A stretch of DNA of 64,000 bases from Aquihabitans sp. G128 (lineage in GTDB: Bacteria > Actinomycetota > Acidimicrobiia > Acidimicrobiales > Iamiaceae). A program made the position numbers and the translations under genes. Below are positions 28,038 through 37,597 of this stretch, piece by piece. Location: NCBI RefSeq assembly GCF_019048865.1, contig NZ_CP077604.1:3782001-3846000 (forward strand), in the 5' to 3' direction. How positions within the stretch are numbered: position 1 is the stretch's first letter; every line of letters begins with the position of its first letter. The notes beneath the pieces were generated by a model that saw only the letters and a list, made by a program, of their open reading frames with translations, did not search any database and was not told where the DNA came from.

Positions 28038-29825
28038 TGAAGCGTTCTGGTGCACCACGGCGCCCCAAGGGGATCGGCCTGGTCGAGATCTACCGGCCGT
28101 ACTTCGCCGGCGAGGGCCGTTCGATCGTGGCCCAGGCCGCGGCGGCCTTCCTCGGCGGCATGTCCGAGGCCCTGCTGCTGGTCGTCATCGCCCGGCTGGC
28201 CTTCACCATCGGAGGCGACGCCGCCCCGTCGATCGGCATCGGCCCGCTCGACGGCATCAAGGTCAGCATCGGCACCCTCTTCGTGGTGGCCGTGGTGCTG
28301 GGGTCGCTGCGGTTCGCCATGCAGACCGTCTCGGCCCAGCTCAGCTCGCGGCAGACGGCGCGGCTCACCGTGCGCCTGCGGGCCGAGACGTTCCACGACT
28401 ACGCCCTGGCTTCCTGGGCGGCTCAGTCGGAGATCGACGAAGCGGCGGTGCAGGACCTCGTCATCCGCCGGGTGGGCCGCCTGGCCGGCGCCATCATCGT
28501 GGTGTCGGGCTCGTTCACCACCACCTTCGGGCTCCTGGCGCTGTTGGCCTCGGCCATCGCCATCGATCCGCTCTCGGCCGTGCTGGTGGTGGCCACCGGA
28601 TCCGGCCTGTTCCTGGCCCTGCGCCCGCTCAGCAAGCTGGCCAAGCGCCACTCGGGCAGCCAGGTCGCCGCCGGCCTCAAGTTCGCCAAGGAGTCGCTGG
28701 AGGCGATCAACGTCAGCCTCGAGATCCGAGCGTTCGGCGTGAACGCCCAGGTGGCGCAACGGCTGGACGAGTCCACCCGCGAGGAAGCCCGCTCGATCTA
28801 CGTGACCACGTTCCTCGCCCGCTTCCTGGGCGCGGCCTACCAGCTCGCGGCGGTCGCCATCGTCCTGGTGGGGCTCTACGCCGTCCACGCCGTGATCGAT
28901 CGGCCGCTGGCCTCGCTGAGCGCCATCGTGGTGATCCTGGTGCGGTCGATGAACCTGGCCAGCACCCTGCAGGGCTCGTACCACTCCGCCGCCGAGTCGG
29001 CGCCGTACGCCGAGACGCTGAGCAGCGACCGCGCCGGCCTCCGGGCCTCCACGCCGACGTCCGGCTCCGTGGCCACGCCCCGCCACCCGGAGCTGCGCTT
29101 CGACGACGTGTCGTACCGCTACCAGTCCGAAGCCGACGCACCGAACGCGCTTCGAGGGGGTGTCGTTCACCATCGCCCCGGGCGAGGCCATCGGCATCAT
29201 CGGGCCCTCCGGCAGCGGCAAGTCGACCCTCATCCAGCTCATCCTCCGCCTGCGCGAGCCGTCCTCGGGGCGCTACCTCGTCGACGGCATCGAGGCCGGC
29301 GAGCTCGAGGACGACGCCTGGTTCCGCGAGGTCGCCTTCGTCCCCCAGGACTGCCGGGTGATCAGCGCGTCGATCCGCGACAACATCCGCTTCTTCCGCC
29401 CGCACCTCACCGACGACGAGGTCGTGGAGGCAGCCAAGCGGGCCCACGTCCACGAGGAGATCGTGGCCATGCCCGAGGGCTACGACACCGTGCTCAGCAG
29501 CCGTGGCGGCGGTCTCTCGGGCGGGCAGCGCCAGCGCGTGGCGCTGGCCCGGGCGCTGGCCACCACGCCGAGCATCCTCGTGCTCGACGAGCCCACCAGC
29601 GCCCTCGACATGCGCAGCGAGGCCCTCGTCCACGAGACGCTCACCAAGCTGCAGGGCTCGGTCACGCTGCTGGTGATCGCCCACCGCCTCTCGACGCTCA
29701 AGACCTGCGACCGGATCATGGTGTTCGGCGCCGGCGAGCTCCAGGCGTTCGGCGACCGGGCCACGCTCGAGACCGAGAACGAGTTCTACCGATCGGCCAT
29801 CGAGCTGTCGAGGCTGCGGTCGTGA
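28034..29825 (+). CDS. ABC-type exporter, fused membrane and ATPase domains (one frame break)
   Basis: About 596 residues, MsbA/PglK-like half-transporter. Five or six N-terminal membrane segments, for example LLLVVIARLAF, IGTLFVVAVVLGSLRF, LLALLASAIAI and LAAVAIVLVGLYAV. The ATPase has Walker A GPSGSGKST, Q-loop FVPQD, signature LSGGQRQRVA, Walker B ILVLDEP and the H-loop IAHRL. A break near 29145-29160, just before the ATPase (FEGVSFTIAPGEA), equals one extra base. In this context it likely flips a polyprenyl-linked oligosaccharide, an alternative to a Wzx flippase, which is not seen in the window. ATG with GGAGGGG upstream. Confidence 0.9.
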
Positions 29826-30580
29826 TCGTGCGGCGGCGGGCGGTCCGCGAGGGCACCGCGGTGCACTGGCGGTTCCGGCCCCGGCCGGGCAGCGACTACG
29901 TGGCCAGCGGCTTCGCGCTCGGAGCGGTCATCGACCTCGTCGAGCGCCGGCGGCCGGCGTCCATCCTCGAGGTGGGAGCCGGCATCGGCACCCTGACCAC
30001 GGCGGTGGCGGAAGCCGCCATCCGGGTCGGGCTCGAGCCGTCCCAGGTGGCGGTCGAGGAGATCGACTTCTGCCTCGAGCAGCTCGACGCCAACCTCGGG
30101 TCGCTGGGCGACCGTGTGCGCATCGTCCGGCGGGCGGCCGACGTCCCCGCCGAGGTCGCGCCGTACGAGCTCGTGGTGATCGACGGCGGAGCCACCACCG
30201 ACCTCCTGCCCGAGGACCAGCCGGGCTGGACCGCGCAGGACGAGCGCGCCGAGGTGGCGGCGTGGATCGGCCGGCTCGCACCGGGGGCGATCGTGGTGGT
30301 CGAGAACGAGCGGGCGCCGCAGCGCTCCCACATCGAGGCCGAGGCCACCCGCCCGTACCGCCACGAGCACGTGCGTCCGGTGGACGGCAGCCCGGGGCTC
30401 CACCTCTACCAGTTCGACCCGACGCCGGGGCTGCAGGCTCGGGCCCGCGTGCGCGACGCGGTCCGGGCCCTCTGGTTCCCGAGGGGCCTGCGGCTCCTGC
30501 GGCGGGCGCACCTCGTGGTGCTGCGCCGTTCGGGCCCGGATCGGGCTGCCGTGGCGCCGGGCGGCGACAGCGGGGCCTGA
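29822..30580 (+). CDS. Class I SAM-dependent methyltransferase-like protein
   Basis: 252 residues, unbroken, GTGA-coupled to the exporter. Motif I is ILEVGAGIGTLTTAVAEAA, followed by VAVEEIDFCLEQLDANL (acidic residue position), VRIVRRAADVP and ELVVIDGGATTD. The shape suggests an O-methyltransferase-type fold acting on a small or glycan substrate. Last gene of the 19.0-30.6 kb plus-strand operon. Substrate unknown. Confidence 0.7.
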   Translation: MIVRRRAVREGTAVHWRFRPRPGSDYVASGFALGAVIDLVERRRPASILEVGAGIGTLTTAVAEAAIRVGLEPSQVAVEEIDFCLEQLDANLGSLGDRVRIVRRAADVPAEVAPYELVVIDGGATTDLLPEDQPGWTAQDERAEVAAWIGRLAPGAIVVVENERAPQRSHIEAEATRPYRHEHVRPVDGSPGLHLYQFDPTPGLQARARVRDAVRALWFPRGLRLLRRAHLVVLRRSGPDRAAVAPGGDSGA

Positions 30581-30602
30581 GCCTCGCCCCCGGCCCTCAG
30601 GC
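30575..30602. terminator. Bidirectional hairpin containing both stop codons
   Basis: GCCTGAG / CTCAGGC, 7-bp stem with a 14-nt loop between two convergent genes; each arm carries one of the facing TGA stops. Confidence 0.5.
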
Positions 30603-31370
30603 GCCGTGGGGCCGGTCGAGGTGCCAGAAGCGGTCGTCGTCGCCGGAGAGCGCGGCGTGGCGGTGCAGGTCCGGGGTGAACCGGTCCGTCCACAGGTCCT
30701 CGGTCACGTCGACCCCGGCCCCGCGCCAGCGGTCGAGCAGGTCGGCGCCGTAGATGCGGACGTGGTCCGACTGCCCGTAGAGCCGCTCGTAGTCGGCCGG
30801 GTCGGCGCCCTCGACCTCGAAGGTGTCCGGGCGGGCGTCATCCCGGGGGACCACGACGAGGACCTCGCCGTCCGGGGCGGTGATGCGCACGAGCTCGCGC
30901 ACGGCGGCGCGGTCGTCCGGGACGTGCTCGAGCACGTGGAAGCAGACCACGAGGTCGAAGCTGGCCTCGCCGAAGGGCAGGGCGGTGAGGTCGCCGAGCA
31001 CGCGGGCCCGGGGCGAGGAGAGGTCGAGGCTGGTGTAGGTGTAGCCCAGCTGGACGGCGAGCGGCTCGACGGTGTGGATCGGCGCGACCTCGAGGAGCCG
31101 GGTGCCGGGGGGCACCGGTCCCCGGCGGTTCAGGGCGATGGCGAGCGCGCGATAGCGCTCGCTCGAGCCGCAGGAGGGGCAGATCCGGTTCGGCCGGCGC
31201 GGCTTGGTGGAGGACTCGAAGCGCTGGCCGGACCACCCGCACACGGGGCAGCGCACGCGGTCGCCGACCGCGAGCAGCCGGACGTGGGCCTGGCGGCTGA
31301 GCCGCCGCTTCCGGCGCCGGAGGGCCGACAGGGCGCGGTCGACGTCGACGCGGCGATCGGGGCGAACCAT
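30597..31370 (-). CDS. Type-11 methyltransferase with N-terminal zinc ribbon
   Basis: 257 residues. Residues about 30-75 contain two CxxC pairs (RCPVCGWSG ... ICPSCGSSERYRAL), a treble-clef or zinc-ribbon module. The remainder is a class I methyltransferase: RLLEVAPIHTVEPLA, SLDLSSPRARVLGDLTALPF, then DLVVCFHVLEHVPDD and DGEVLVVVPRD. Start chosen at ATG 31370, whose A overlaps the TGA of the preceding minus-strand gene (TGATG); a second in-frame ATG exists at 31379. Coupled to the CBS-NeuB fusion, so a role in methylating a nonulosonic acid or its glycan is plausible but unproven. Confidence 0.83.
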   Translation of the reverse strand: MVRPDRRVDVDRALSALRRRKRRLSRQAHVRLLAVGDRVRCPVCGWSGQRFESSTKPRRPNRICPSCGSSERYRALAIALNRRGPVPPGTRLLEVAPIHTVEPLAVQLGYTYTSLDLSSPRARVLGDLTALPFGEASFDLVVCFHVLEHVPDDRAAVRELVRITAPDGEVLVVVPRDDARPDTFEVEGADPADYERLYGQSDHVRIYGADLLDRWRGAGVDVTEDLWTDRFTPDLHRHAALSGDDDRFWHLDRPHGA

Positions 31371-33607
31371 CAGAACCATGCCTCCAGGCGATCGAGGGCC
31401 ATCCAGAACCCTTCTCCGTCGTTCTTGTGGCCCTGCCAGATCTCGGGGATGAACGCCACCCCCGGTGCCAGGCGGTCGAGCTGCTCGGCCAGCACGGGCC
31501 AGTCGATGTCGCCGTCGCCGACCTGGATCCCCTCGCCGTCGGAGCCGGTGGCGTCGACGAGGTGCAGGTGGCGCACGTGCGGCCCCAGCGTCTCGACGAA
31601 CGTGGCGAAGGAGGTCCCGCGGTGGTTGCACGCCAGCTTGGAGTGCGACACGTCGAGGCACAGCCCGATGTCGGCGTCGCGGGCGAAGCGGGCGGTGTCC
31701 TCGGGATCGACGAACAGGTTGCAGTGGAGCTGGCCGCCCAGGTACCACGGGAACGGCGGCAAGGTCTGGGCGACGAGCTCGACGCCGGTGCGGTCGAGGC
31801 GATCGAGGCCGGCTCGGACCCGGTCGTAGCGGGCCTGGCGCTCGGTGGCGGCGAGGGGCGCGTCGGCGGTGAAGCCGCCCAGGCTCACGATCACCGTGGG
31901 GCGCTCGGTGCTGGGGAACAGCGGCTTCATCCGGCGGGTCAGCTCGAGGCACCGGTCGAGCTCGAAGATCGAGCGCTCCCACCACTCGTCGTCGGTCGAG
32001 GCCAGGTTGAGGATGTGGTCCCCGCGGAACAGGTCCGGGCTGTGGACCGCGAAGTCACAGGTCTGCGGGCCCTTGACGTAGGTCTCGGGGTCGAGGTCCA
32101 TGTCCTGGTACGACAGGTGGAACTCCACGAAGTCGGGCGCGGCCCGCTGGAGCATGGCGTCGAAGTCGTGGTAGCGGACCGGCAGGCCCCAGGGGCGGCG
32201 GAACGCATAGGGCCGGGGCTCGACCCGGTCGGCGTCGAGGTCCGACGGGTAGAAGCAGGTGCCCGCCGCCACCGAGCGGGTGAGCACGTGGCCGATCAGG
32301 TCGTTGCGGCGGTTGGGCTGGAGGCCCCGGCCCGGGCCCTGGACGGCGATGTCGGAGCGGGTGACCGTGGCTCCGGCGGCCAGGTCCCGCACGGCCACGA
32401 GGCTCTTCGCCAACGTCACGCGGTTCATGGCCTCGCCCTGGCTGATCGAGCGGCTGCGGGGGGAGCCGAGCGACTCCTCCAGCTGGCGGACCTCGGTGAC
32501 CATGCGGGCCAGCTCGTCCGGCAGCAGGCTGACCTTGTGGTCGTTGCCCTCCATGGAGCGGTCGACGGTGAGGTGCTTCTCGATGATGCGGGCGCCGAGG
32601 GCGACCGAGGCCACCGGCACGTGCCAGCCCCGCTCGTGGCCGCTGTAGCCCACCGGGCAGGCGCCGAGCTGGCGGAGGCGCTCGAGGTACCGGAGGTTCA
32701 CGTCCTTGTAGGGCGCCGGATAGGTCGAGTTGCAGTGCAGCAGGGCGTAGGCCGCGCCGTGCTGCTGGAGCACCGCGACGGCCTCGCGGATCTCGGCCTC
32801 GGTGGACATGCCGGTGGACACCAGCACCGGCTTGCCGGTGGCCGCCACCGCGGCGACGAGGTCGTGGTTCGTGAGGTCCGCCGAGGCCACCTTGTAGCCC
32901 GGGATCCCGTAGCCCTCCAGCACGGCCACGCTCTCGTGGTCCCACGGCGTGCACAGCGGGACCAGGCCCCGGCTCCGGCAGTGGTCGAAGGCGGTGAACA
33001 TCTCGTCGTTGGTGAGCTGGAACTTGTCGAGCAGCTCCCGCGTGTACTGCGAGCCGAGGTCCTCGCCGGCCCGGTCGCTGGCGCCGTAGAGCGAGCCGAG
33101 GTCGCGGAGCTGGAACTTGGCGCTGTCGGCACCGGCATCGGCGGCGTGGTCGATGAGGGCGAGGGCGGTCGCCAGCGAACCGTTGTGGTTGATGCCGATC
33201 TCGGCGATCACGAACGTCGGCTGGTCCTCGCCGATGGTGCGGCCATCGAGCTCCAGGCGGCCGGTCCGCGACGACGCGACCCCCACGAGGTGGCCCTGGT
33301 CGTCGACGAGGGGGATGTGGGCGATGCGGTCGTCGAGGAGGCCCTCCAGCTCCGCGGGGCCGGCCGACGCGGGCGCGGTCCGCGGCGACCGGTTGGCGAT
33401 GTCGCGCACCGGTCGGTGCAGGTCGAGGTCGGCCTGGTCGACCACCCAGCGGCGGAAGTCGCCGTCGGTGAGCACGCCGACGAGGCGGCCGTCGGGCTCG
33501 ACGCAGAACACCGCACCGTGGCGGTTCGCCGAGATCTGGGCCAGGGCGTCCAGCACCGGGGCGTCGGCGGCGCACGACCAGGAACGGAGGTCTCGGGCGA
33601 TGATCAT
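31370..33607 (-). CDS. CBS pair - NeuB synthase - SAF - TIM-barrel fusion
   Basis: 745 residues, unbroken. Residues 1-120: CBS pair (GRLVGVLTDGDFRRW ... HIPLVDDQGHLVG), a nucleotide-sensing module. 130-380: NeuB family, condensing phosphoenolpyruvate with a hexosamine to give a nonulosonic acid; IAEIGINHNGS, KFQLRDL, HCNSTYPAPYKD, GYSGHE and IIEKHLTVDRSMEGNDHK are all present. 395-460: SAF/antifreeze-like domain (KSLVAVRDLAAGATVTRSDI). 480-745: sugar-phosphate isomerase / endonuclease-IV-type TIM barrel (VEFHLSYQDMDLD, GLCLDVSHSKLACN, GDGDIDW). Start at ATG 33607 gives MIIARDLRSW. A possible -10 (TAGGGT on the minus strand) lies about 110 bp upstream. The added TIM barrel may make or epimerise the substrate; the CBS pair may regulate flux. 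Confidence 0.93.
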   Translation of the reverse strand: MIIARDLRSWSCAADAPVLDALAQISANRHGAVFCVEPDGRLVGVLTDGDFRRWVVDQADLDLHRPVRDIANRSPRTAPASAGPAELEGLLDDRIAHIPLVDDQGHLVGVASSRTGRLELDGRTIGEDQPTFVIAEIGINHNGSLATALALIDHAADAGADSAKFQLRDLGSLYGASDRAGEDLGSQYTRELLDKFQLTNDEMFTAFDHCRSRGLVPLCTPWDHESVAVLEGYGIPGYKVASADLTNHDLVAAVAATGKPVLVSTGMSTEAEIREAVAVLQQHGAAYALLHCNSTYPAPYKDVNLRYLERLRQLGACPVGYSGHERGWHVPVASVALGARIIEKHLTVDRSMEGNDHKVSLLPDELARMVTEVRQLEESLGSPRSRSISQGEAMNRVTLAKSLVAVRDLAAGATVTRSDIAVQGPGRGLQPNRRNDLIGHVLTRSVAAGTCFYPSDLDADRVEPRPYAFRRPWGLPVRYHDFDAMLQRAAPDFVEFHLSYQDMDLDPETYVKGPQTCDFAVHSPDLFRGDHILNLASTDDEWWERSIFELDRCLELTRRMKPLFPSTERPTVIVSLGGFTADAPLAATERQARYDRVRAGLDRLDRTGVELVAQTLPPFPWYLGGQLHCNLFVDPEDTARFARDADIGLCLDVSHSKLACNHRGTSFATFVETLGPHVRHLHLVDATGSDGEGIQVGDGDIDWPVLAEQLDRLAPGVAFIPEIWQGHKNDGEGFWMALDRLEAWF

Positions 33608-33715
33608 CGGTGCACGTCCGTTCGTGGCTGCTGGTGCAGCGGGCCAACGGCGCGCGCTGCTCGTTGCTGGTTCACGACACGGCTCCCCTCCGTCCGGCTC
33701 CACAGCCGCCTGGCA

Positions 33716-33721
33716 ACCCTA
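33716..33721 (-). promoter_or_regulatory. Candidate -10 for the CBS-NeuB gene
   Basis: TAGGGT on the minus strand within the 175-bp divergent gap 33608-33782, implying a leader of about 100 nt. No clear -35. The gap also holds the start region of the FemAB-like gene at 33783. Nothing else is recognised in it. Confidence 0.3.
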
Positions 33722-33782
33722 CTGCCGAGCGGCCCGCGATCCAGACGGCGGGAGGGCGCAGCGGCTGTGCCATGCTCGGTCG

Positions 33783-34700
33783 ATGACCACACCAGGGCCG
33801 GCACCGGCGTGGCTCGCCGGCCTCGAGGCCCAGGGCATGTCGACCACGTGGTCGCCGGCTGGCCACTGCTGGGTGCGCTTCAAGCGGGTCGCGCACCTCC
33901 GCTACCCCACGAACGACCTCGCGCCGCTCGGGGCCGACGAGCGACGGGCGCTGCTGTGGCGCCGTCGCATGGCCGTCCTGCAGTACCACGAGCCGGCGGG
34001 CATCGAGCGGGCCAACGCCTCCCTCTACCTCTGCACCACGCGGGACTACGGCATCGACGTGCTGAGCAGCAACAACCGCTCGAAGGTGCGGCGGGGCCTC
34101 AAGCGCTTCGAGGTGCGCGAGACCTCGGCCGCCGAGGTCCTGGCCGCCGGCTACCCCAGCTACGCCGACACCCGGGCCCGCCACGGCTCCGGGGCCATGA
34201 CGCCCGAGCAGTTCCGGGCGAACTGGGAGCGCCAGCTCGAGGTGCCGGGACGGGAGATCTGGGCCGCCTGGGCGGGCGCGGAGATCGCCGCGTTCGGCAC
34301 CGTGCACCGCTGCGGGCGGTGGGCGTCGATCAGCGCCACCGTCTCCGACCGCGCCCACCTGCGGGACTACCCCAACCACGCCCTGTTCTTCACGATGCTC
34401 GAGCACCTGATGGCCGACCCGTCGGTGGAGAGCGTCTCCTACGGCCTCAGCTCGCTGCGCGCCGAGACGGCTCGGGAGTCGCTGCACAGCTTCAAGGTCA
34501 GCATCGGGCTCGAAGCCGTACCGGTCGTGCGCAAGGTGGTCCTGCACCCCCTCCTGCGCCCGGCCGTGAACCACGGTTCGCTGGCCGTGGCCGGCGCGGC
34601 GGCCCGGCGGGCCCCGGAGGCGAGGCTGCCGAAGGCCGCGCGGGCGGCGCTCGAGTTCCTGCTGGAGCCCGACGCCGACGGCGCGGACGACGCACCGTGA
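33783..34700 (+). CDS. FemAB/GNAT-fold acyltransferase-like protein
   Basis: 305 residues, unbroken, ATG start. The segment NNRSKVRRGLKRFEVRE resembles the region of peptidoglycan-bridge FemAB and BioF2-like GNAT proteins that precedes the acceptor fold. Later, EIAAFGTVHRCGRWASISAT and NHALFFTMLEHLMAD match the C-terminal GNAT half. Such proteins in polysaccharide clusters transfer amino acids or acyl groups to amino sugars. Divergent from the NeuB fusion and coupled by GTGA to a second GNAT, so N-acylation of a nonulosonic acid or amino sugar is a reasonable inference. Confidence 0.65.
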   Translation: MTTPGPAPAWLAGLEAQGMSTTWSPAGHCWVRFKRVAHLRYPTNDLAPLGADERRALLWRRRMAVLQYHEPAGIERANASLYLCTTRDYGIDVLSSNNRSKVRRGLKRFEVRETSAAEVLAAGYPSYADTRARHGSGAMTPEQFRANWERQLEVPGREIWAAWAGAEIAAFGTVHRCGRWASISATVSDRAHLRDYPNHALFFTMLEHLMADPSVESVSYGLSSLRAETARESLHSFKVSIGLEAVPVVRKVVLHPLLRPAVNHGSLAVAGAAARRAPEARLPKAARAALEFLLEPDADGADDAP

Positions 34701-35375
34701 CCGGGCCCGGCGCCGCGGGCGCCGGAGCCCGATCGGCCTCCCCGCAGGACGTGCCGCGGGTGGCCGAGCTCCACCGAGCCGTCTTCCCCGAGTACCAGAG
34801 CAGCCAGCTCGGACCGGCCTTCTGTCGGAGGCTGGTGGCCCGCTACCTGGCCGATCCGGCCACCGACGTCCTCGTGGTCGACGGGCCCTCGGGCCCGGTG
34901 GGCTACCTCGTGGGTGGACCGCCGTCGGTCCAGCGCCGCACCAACGATGCCCTCGCGCCCTGGGCGGTGCTCGCCGCAGCTGCTCGCGCCGCCCGATCCC
35001 CGAAGCGCGCTGCGGGGCGCCGGGCCGGCCTGGCGCCGGGCCCGACGGGTGCTGGGCTCGCTGGCTGGTCGAGCTCGAGGGCGGGTCGAGCCGCCGGCCC
35101 CGCCGTCGGTCGGAGCACCCGACGCAGAGGTCGAGGCCGACACCCGCGTGGTCCTCGTCGGCGTGGCGCTCGAGGCCCGCGGCGCCGGTGCGGTCGATGC
35201 GCTGCTGGGGGAGTTCGCCCGCCGCTCGGTGCAGCGGGGCCACCGCCGGGCCGACCTGCTGGTGGTCGCCGACAACCCGGCTGCCCTCCGGGCCTACGAG
35301 CGCAACGGCTGGCGGGACGGCGGCGCTGCGGGCGCCGGCACCGTGCGCTACCTGCTCGACCTCGCGCCGGGCTGA
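34697..35375 (+). CDS. GNAT N-acetyltransferase (one frame break)
   Basis: About 225 residues. GTG overlaps the stop of the preceding gene. N-terminal SPQDVPRVAELHRAVFPEY is a typical GNAT opening. A break near 34975-35000 leads into RRARRVLGSLAGRARGR, then VLVGVALEARGAGAVDALLG (acetyl-CoA loop region) and VVADNPAALRAYERNGWR (helix 4 and Tyr). Probably acetylates an amino group on a sugar made by the adjacent NeuB/CMP-sugar genes. Confidence 0.8.
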
Positions 35376-35401
35376 CCCGACGAGGGTGCCGTCAGCCCGG
35401 C
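35366..35401. terminator. Bidirectional hairpin containing both stop codons
   Basis: GCCGGGCTGAC / GTCAGCCCGGC, perfect 11-bp stem with a 14-nt loop. The TGA of the GNAT gene and the TCA of the opposing cytidylyltransferase gene lie in opposite arms. Confidence 0.7.
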
Positions 35402-36105
35402 TGGCGGCCGTGGAGCCGGGCGATCGCCCGCTCGGCAGGGTCCAGGTCCTCCGGTCGATCGATGTCGACGCCGCCGCCTGGCGTCTCGAAGGCGATCATC
35501 CGGGCGCCCGACATCGAGCCGGCGACCACCACGGGAGCGCGGACGACGTCGATCACCCCGTCGTGGACCCATGCCGGGGGCAGCGCTTGGCGAGGCTCGT
35601 TGAAGCGCTCGGCCTCGAGGGTGCCCAGCAGCGGGCGCAGCAGGCCCTCGGCGTCGATCTCGTAGGTCTTCCACGGGGTGATCGGCGCCGGGCTCACCGA
35701 GCGCACGGAGGTGGCCGACGGGTCGGCGCGCAGCGCGGCGACCGCCTGGTCGACGAGGCCGGGCGGCCGGGCCGGCGACGTGGGCCGGAGGTGCACGACC
35801 AGGCTCGGCTGGTCGCCGCCCGAGGCCTCGATCCAGGAGAGCGCGTGCTGGAACACGGGCAGGTCGGTGACCAGGTCCCCGGCGAGCTCGGCGGGCCGGA
35901 GGAACGGCACCTCGGCGCCGAGCTGGCGCGCCGTGGCAGCGATCTCCTCGTCATCGGTCGAGACGATGACCCGGTCGACCGCTGGCGCGGCCAGCGCGGC
36001 ATCGATGGACCAGGCGATCAGGGGGCGACCGCCCACGAGGACCAGGTTCTTGCGGGGGATCCCGACGCTGCCGCCGCGCGCCGGGATGAGGGCGAGGACG
36101 CTCAC
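35392..36105 (-). CDS. CMP-nonulosonic acid synthetase (NeuA/PseF-like cytidylyltransferase)
   Basis: 237 residues. Uses CTP to activate a nonulosonic acid as a CMP-sugar for glycosyltransfer. The start SVLALIPARGGSVGIPRKNL is the diagnostic nucleotide-binding loop; ISTDDEEI-type VIVSTDDEEIAATARQLGAE, HLRPTSPARPPGLVDQAV and the C-terminal GGGVDIDRPEDL follow. GTG at 36105 is taken as the start. The frame is open upstream into the polymerase gene, but this probably reflects an extra G in the G6 run at 36151-36156; removing it ends that gene at a TGA overlapping this GTG, as elsewhere. Functional partner of the NeuB fusion 1.8 kb away. Confidence 0.9.
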   Translation of the reverse strand: MSVLALIPARGGSVGIPRKNLVLVGGRPLIAWSIDAALAAPAVDRVIVSTDDEEIAATARQLGAEVPFLRPAELAGDLVTDLPVFQHALSWIEASGGDQPSLVVHLRPTSPARPPGLVDQAVAALRADPSATSVRSVSPAPITPWKTYEIDAEGLLRPLLGTLEAERFNEPRQALPPAWVHDGVIDVVRAPVVVAGSMSGARMIAFETPGGGVDIDRPEDLDPAERAIARLHGRQPG

Positions 36106-37596
36106 CGGGCCACGGCGGCCAGGGGGATCGGTGCCGGCGGCGAGCTCATCGGGGGGCGCGCCCGGACGGGCATCCGGACCGACCACGCGGATGAAGGCGA
36201 AGGCGAAGGCGATGGGGATCGCGACCACCCGCATGTTGGCGTAGAACATCTGCGCCACGCCCCAGGCCAGGAAGGTGACGCAGGTGGCGCGCGAGGTCCC
36301 CGACCGCCGGTAGGCCTGCAGCGAGAGGGCTGCGAACACCACGATCGAGCCCAGCCCGGCCAGCCCGTGCTCGCTCAGCATCCGGGTGAACTCGGTGTGC
36401 GAGGAGCCCTCGTTGGCGCACTTGTCCGTGCGCAGCTGGCACAGGTCGTAGGGCAGGCGGGAGTACCGGCTCATGCCCGGGCCCACGCCGAACGCGAGGT
36501 GGGACTTGAAGATCTCGACGTCGTTGGTGGCGAGGCCGGTGCGCCCCGACGACGTGTCCTCGAAGCGCTCCTTGAACTTGCCGTCGGTGAAGGCGTCGAG
36601 GCGCGGGACGATCAGGTAGTAGCCGACCGCGAAGGCGACGCCCACCACCAGGATCACCTTCCGTCGACCGTCGCGGCTGGTGGACTGGGCGATCACCAGC
36701 GCGCCGAGGGCGATGGCCGTGGCGAACATGCCGCCTCGGCTGAAGGTCAGCAGGCTCTGCACGGTGGCGAGGAACGCCAGGCCAGCGGCCATGATCCGGG
36801 CCACCAGGTCGACCTCGTTGAGGAACAGGAGGATGGCGGCGAGGACGGTGAGGCCCATCACCGACGACACCTGCACCGGTCCGAAGCCACCGCTGGTGAT
36901 GAAGTTCGACTCGCTGCCGAACTCGATCGAGCCCTGGGTGGCGATGGTGTCGTTGATGGCCGTGAGGGCGATCGCCAGCGGGCCGACGCCGCCGATGGCC
37001 AGGATCCAGAGCAGGCGGCGGTAGAACCACGGCTGGATGGCCATGGGGGAGAGCAGCAGGACCATGGCGGTCAGGGCCGCCGGACCGGCCAGGGCGAAGG
37101 CCACCGGCTGGCGGAACGAGCCGCCGCCGACCGTGGACACCGTGACGACGATGGAGGGGAGCAGGAGGGCGAAGTAGAACATCGCCGTCCGCCCGGGCTT
37201 GGCGATCGTGCGCACCACCGTGAAGGAGGTGGCGACGGCGAGGATCATCGTGAGGTAGGCCGCCGTGTACTGCGGCACGGGTGCTCGGGTCTGGCGCCAC
37301 ACGATCTCCGCGCCCGGCAGGTAGGCGATGATCGACAGCGACAGCAGGGGGTTGCGGCGCAGCACCGCCCACCCGCCCAAGGCCAGCAGGCCGGCCGCCT
37401 GGACGAGGCCGAGGCGGGGTGACTGGCTCATGGCCCGGGCCAGGGCGGCCTGGGCCAGCATGAGGCCGAGGAGGAGCATCCACCGGGGGATGGCCAGCTT
37501 CCGGCGGTGCTCGGCGAAGGTGAGCACCTCGCCGGCGCGCGGCCCGGCGGTCCGGAGGTCGGTGGCGGAGGTCCCCGTCACCGGGACGAGGTCCAC
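36102..37596 (-). CDS. O-antigen polymerase/ligase-like membrane protein (probable frame error at 3' end)
   Basis: About 497 residues with roughly 10-12 hydrophobic segments (for example RWMLLLGLMLAQAALARAM, MFYFALLLPSIVVTVST, LTVLAAILLFLNEVDL, VILVVGVAFAVGYYLIV). The large periplasmic loop has the Wzy/WaaL-type SSHTEFTRMLSEHGLAGL motif (PF04932). Likely polymerises or ligates undecaprenyl-linked repeat units outside the membrane. GTG start 1 bp after the kinase stop. The expected C-terminus, after correcting the G6 run at 36151-36156, is VVGPDARPGAPPMSSPPAPI followed by a short tail and TGA. Confidence 0.87.
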
Positions 37597-37597
37597 C

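Noticed and set aside
35392-37596. A single polymerase-cytidylyltransferase fusion protein.
   Set aside because: Removing one G from 36151-36156 gives a natural polymerase C-terminus and a TGA overlapping the cytidylyltransferase GTG, as at other junctions.
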